A stretch of 52,446 bases of DNA from Anaerobiospirillum succiniciproducens DSM 6400 (lineage in GTDB: Bacteria > Pseudomonadota > Gammaproteobacteria > Enterobacterales > Succinivibrionaceae), in NCBI RefSeq assembly GCF_000482845.1, contig NZ_AXWV01000029.1, forward strand, positions 1-52,446, written 5' to 3'. Within the stretch, counting starts at the first letter, position 1, and each line of letters opens with the position of its first letter. This document shows positions 52,156-52,446 of this stretch, in pieces. The notes below the pieces were generated by a model. The model was not told the DNA's origin, made no database searches, and saw only the letters and a list, made by a program, of their open reading frames with translations. A program made the position numbers and the translations under genes.

Positions 52156-52214
52156 CCTTGGGGTACAATGATATAATACATCATTAATAACAAACAAAAA
52201 ACATTACCCCAAGG
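52156..52214. promoter_or_regulatory. inverted repeat before the right-end gene
   Basis: CCTTGGGGTA (52156-52165) and TACCCCAAGG (52205-52214) are perfect arms 39 bp apart, ending 11 bp before an ATG. The second arm also supplies the AAGGA ribosome site. It may be an operator, a leader hairpin or an insertion-sequence end. TATAAT-like sequence lies between the arms. Confidence 0.5.
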
Positions 52215-52225
52215 ATAACAAAAAC

Positions 52226-52446
52226 ATGTCAACAGTATACATTTTTAATCACCCAAATGCAACTAAACTTATTCCATCTTCCAGAGAGGAAATACTAGCA
52301 AATGAACCTATTCTGCTAGCACTCGACCAAAACTTCGACTTTGAAAGTTTGCGTGGTTATATCGAGGACAACCTGAAAGCCTTTAGAAAGCAACAGTCAA
52401 ATGTAAGCGATGATGCCCAACCACATGACACGCAGCACATTGCTGA
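52226..52446 (+). CDS. unidentified protein, N-terminal 73 codons only
   Basis: Open from ATG 52226 (AAGGA upstream) to the window edge. Begins MSTVYIFNHPNATKLIPSSR and continues with LALDQNFDFESLRGYIEDNL and a polar tail. I do not recognise it with certainty. The layout, with an inverted repeat in the leader and a position beyond a shortened gene, would fit an insertion-sequence transposase N-terminus, but no catalytic motif is in view. Confidence 0.55.
   Translation, partial: MSTVYIFNHPNATKLIPSSREEILANEPILLALDQNFDFESLRGYIEDNLKAFRKQQSNVSDDAQPHDTQHIA

Overview
The window looks like a chromosomal segment of a motile, probably anaerobic, host-associated gammaproteobacterium. The flagellar gene set and order follow the Vibrio/Aeromonadales type: flgT, flgO, flgP, flgN, flgM, flgA, cheV, cheR, flgB, flgC, flgD, flgF, flgG, flgH, flgI. 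FlgO, FlgP and FlgT homologues are largely restricted to that group. A Succinivibrionaceae-like host (Anaerobiospirillum/Succinivibrio type) is my best guess, but it is inferred from gene content, moderate GC and gene style, and no database was searched.

Layout. Bases 1-1797 are an IS4-type transposase (minus strand, cut by the left edge). proS follows at 2193-3920. An unusual GATC-dense intergenic stretch leads into a galactose-type uptake locus, mglB-mglA-mglC (5.5-10.2 kb), with GalR/GalS-like operators, a CRP-like box and several terminators. Next come a periplasmic polar amino-acid binding protein (TTG start, minus strand), a large CoA-disulfide-reductase/rhodanese/TusA/DsrE fusion with candidate operators, and a MarR-type regulator.

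From 16.7 to 51.1 kb lies the flagellar and chemotaxis region, mostly on the minus strand. It is strikingly expanded. Many genes have their own terminator, intergenic gaps reach about 1.5 kb, flgE is absent from its usual place between flgD and flgF, and unrelated genes sit in the cluster: a flavin-reductase-like protein, an Aer-like receptor, and two very large genes between flgM and flgN. Good sigma-54 promoter matches lie before flgF and flgO, with a weaker one before flgB. The flgB and flgF promoters share an upstream element at identical spacing. FlgD and CheR carry long low-complexity insertions or extensions.

The best candidate for an undescribed system is the pair at 36365-46099. One gene encodes a 2358-residue protein whose C-terminal part contains a CobS/MoxR-like AAA ATPase preceded by about 1750 residues of unrecognised and repetitive sequence. 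The other encodes an 851-residue, Ser/Ala/Asp-rich partner. They are tandem, separated by 102 bp, and lie inside the flagellar locus with no cobaltochelatase genes or VWA partner nearby. The partner's Shine-Dalgarno and TTG start lie in opposite arms of a 16-bp inverted repeat.

The second theme is non-coding. Three intergenic islands at about 3.9-4.5, 20.6-21.5 and 25.9-26.2 kb contain roughly 18, 30 and 21 GATC sites (hand counts), far above the chance rate of one per 256 bp. Separate minisatellites and microsatellites, each with its own unit, lie just beyond terminators. The window ends with a tRNA-Arg(CCU), a short DUF805-like gene and the first 73 codons of an unidentified gene.
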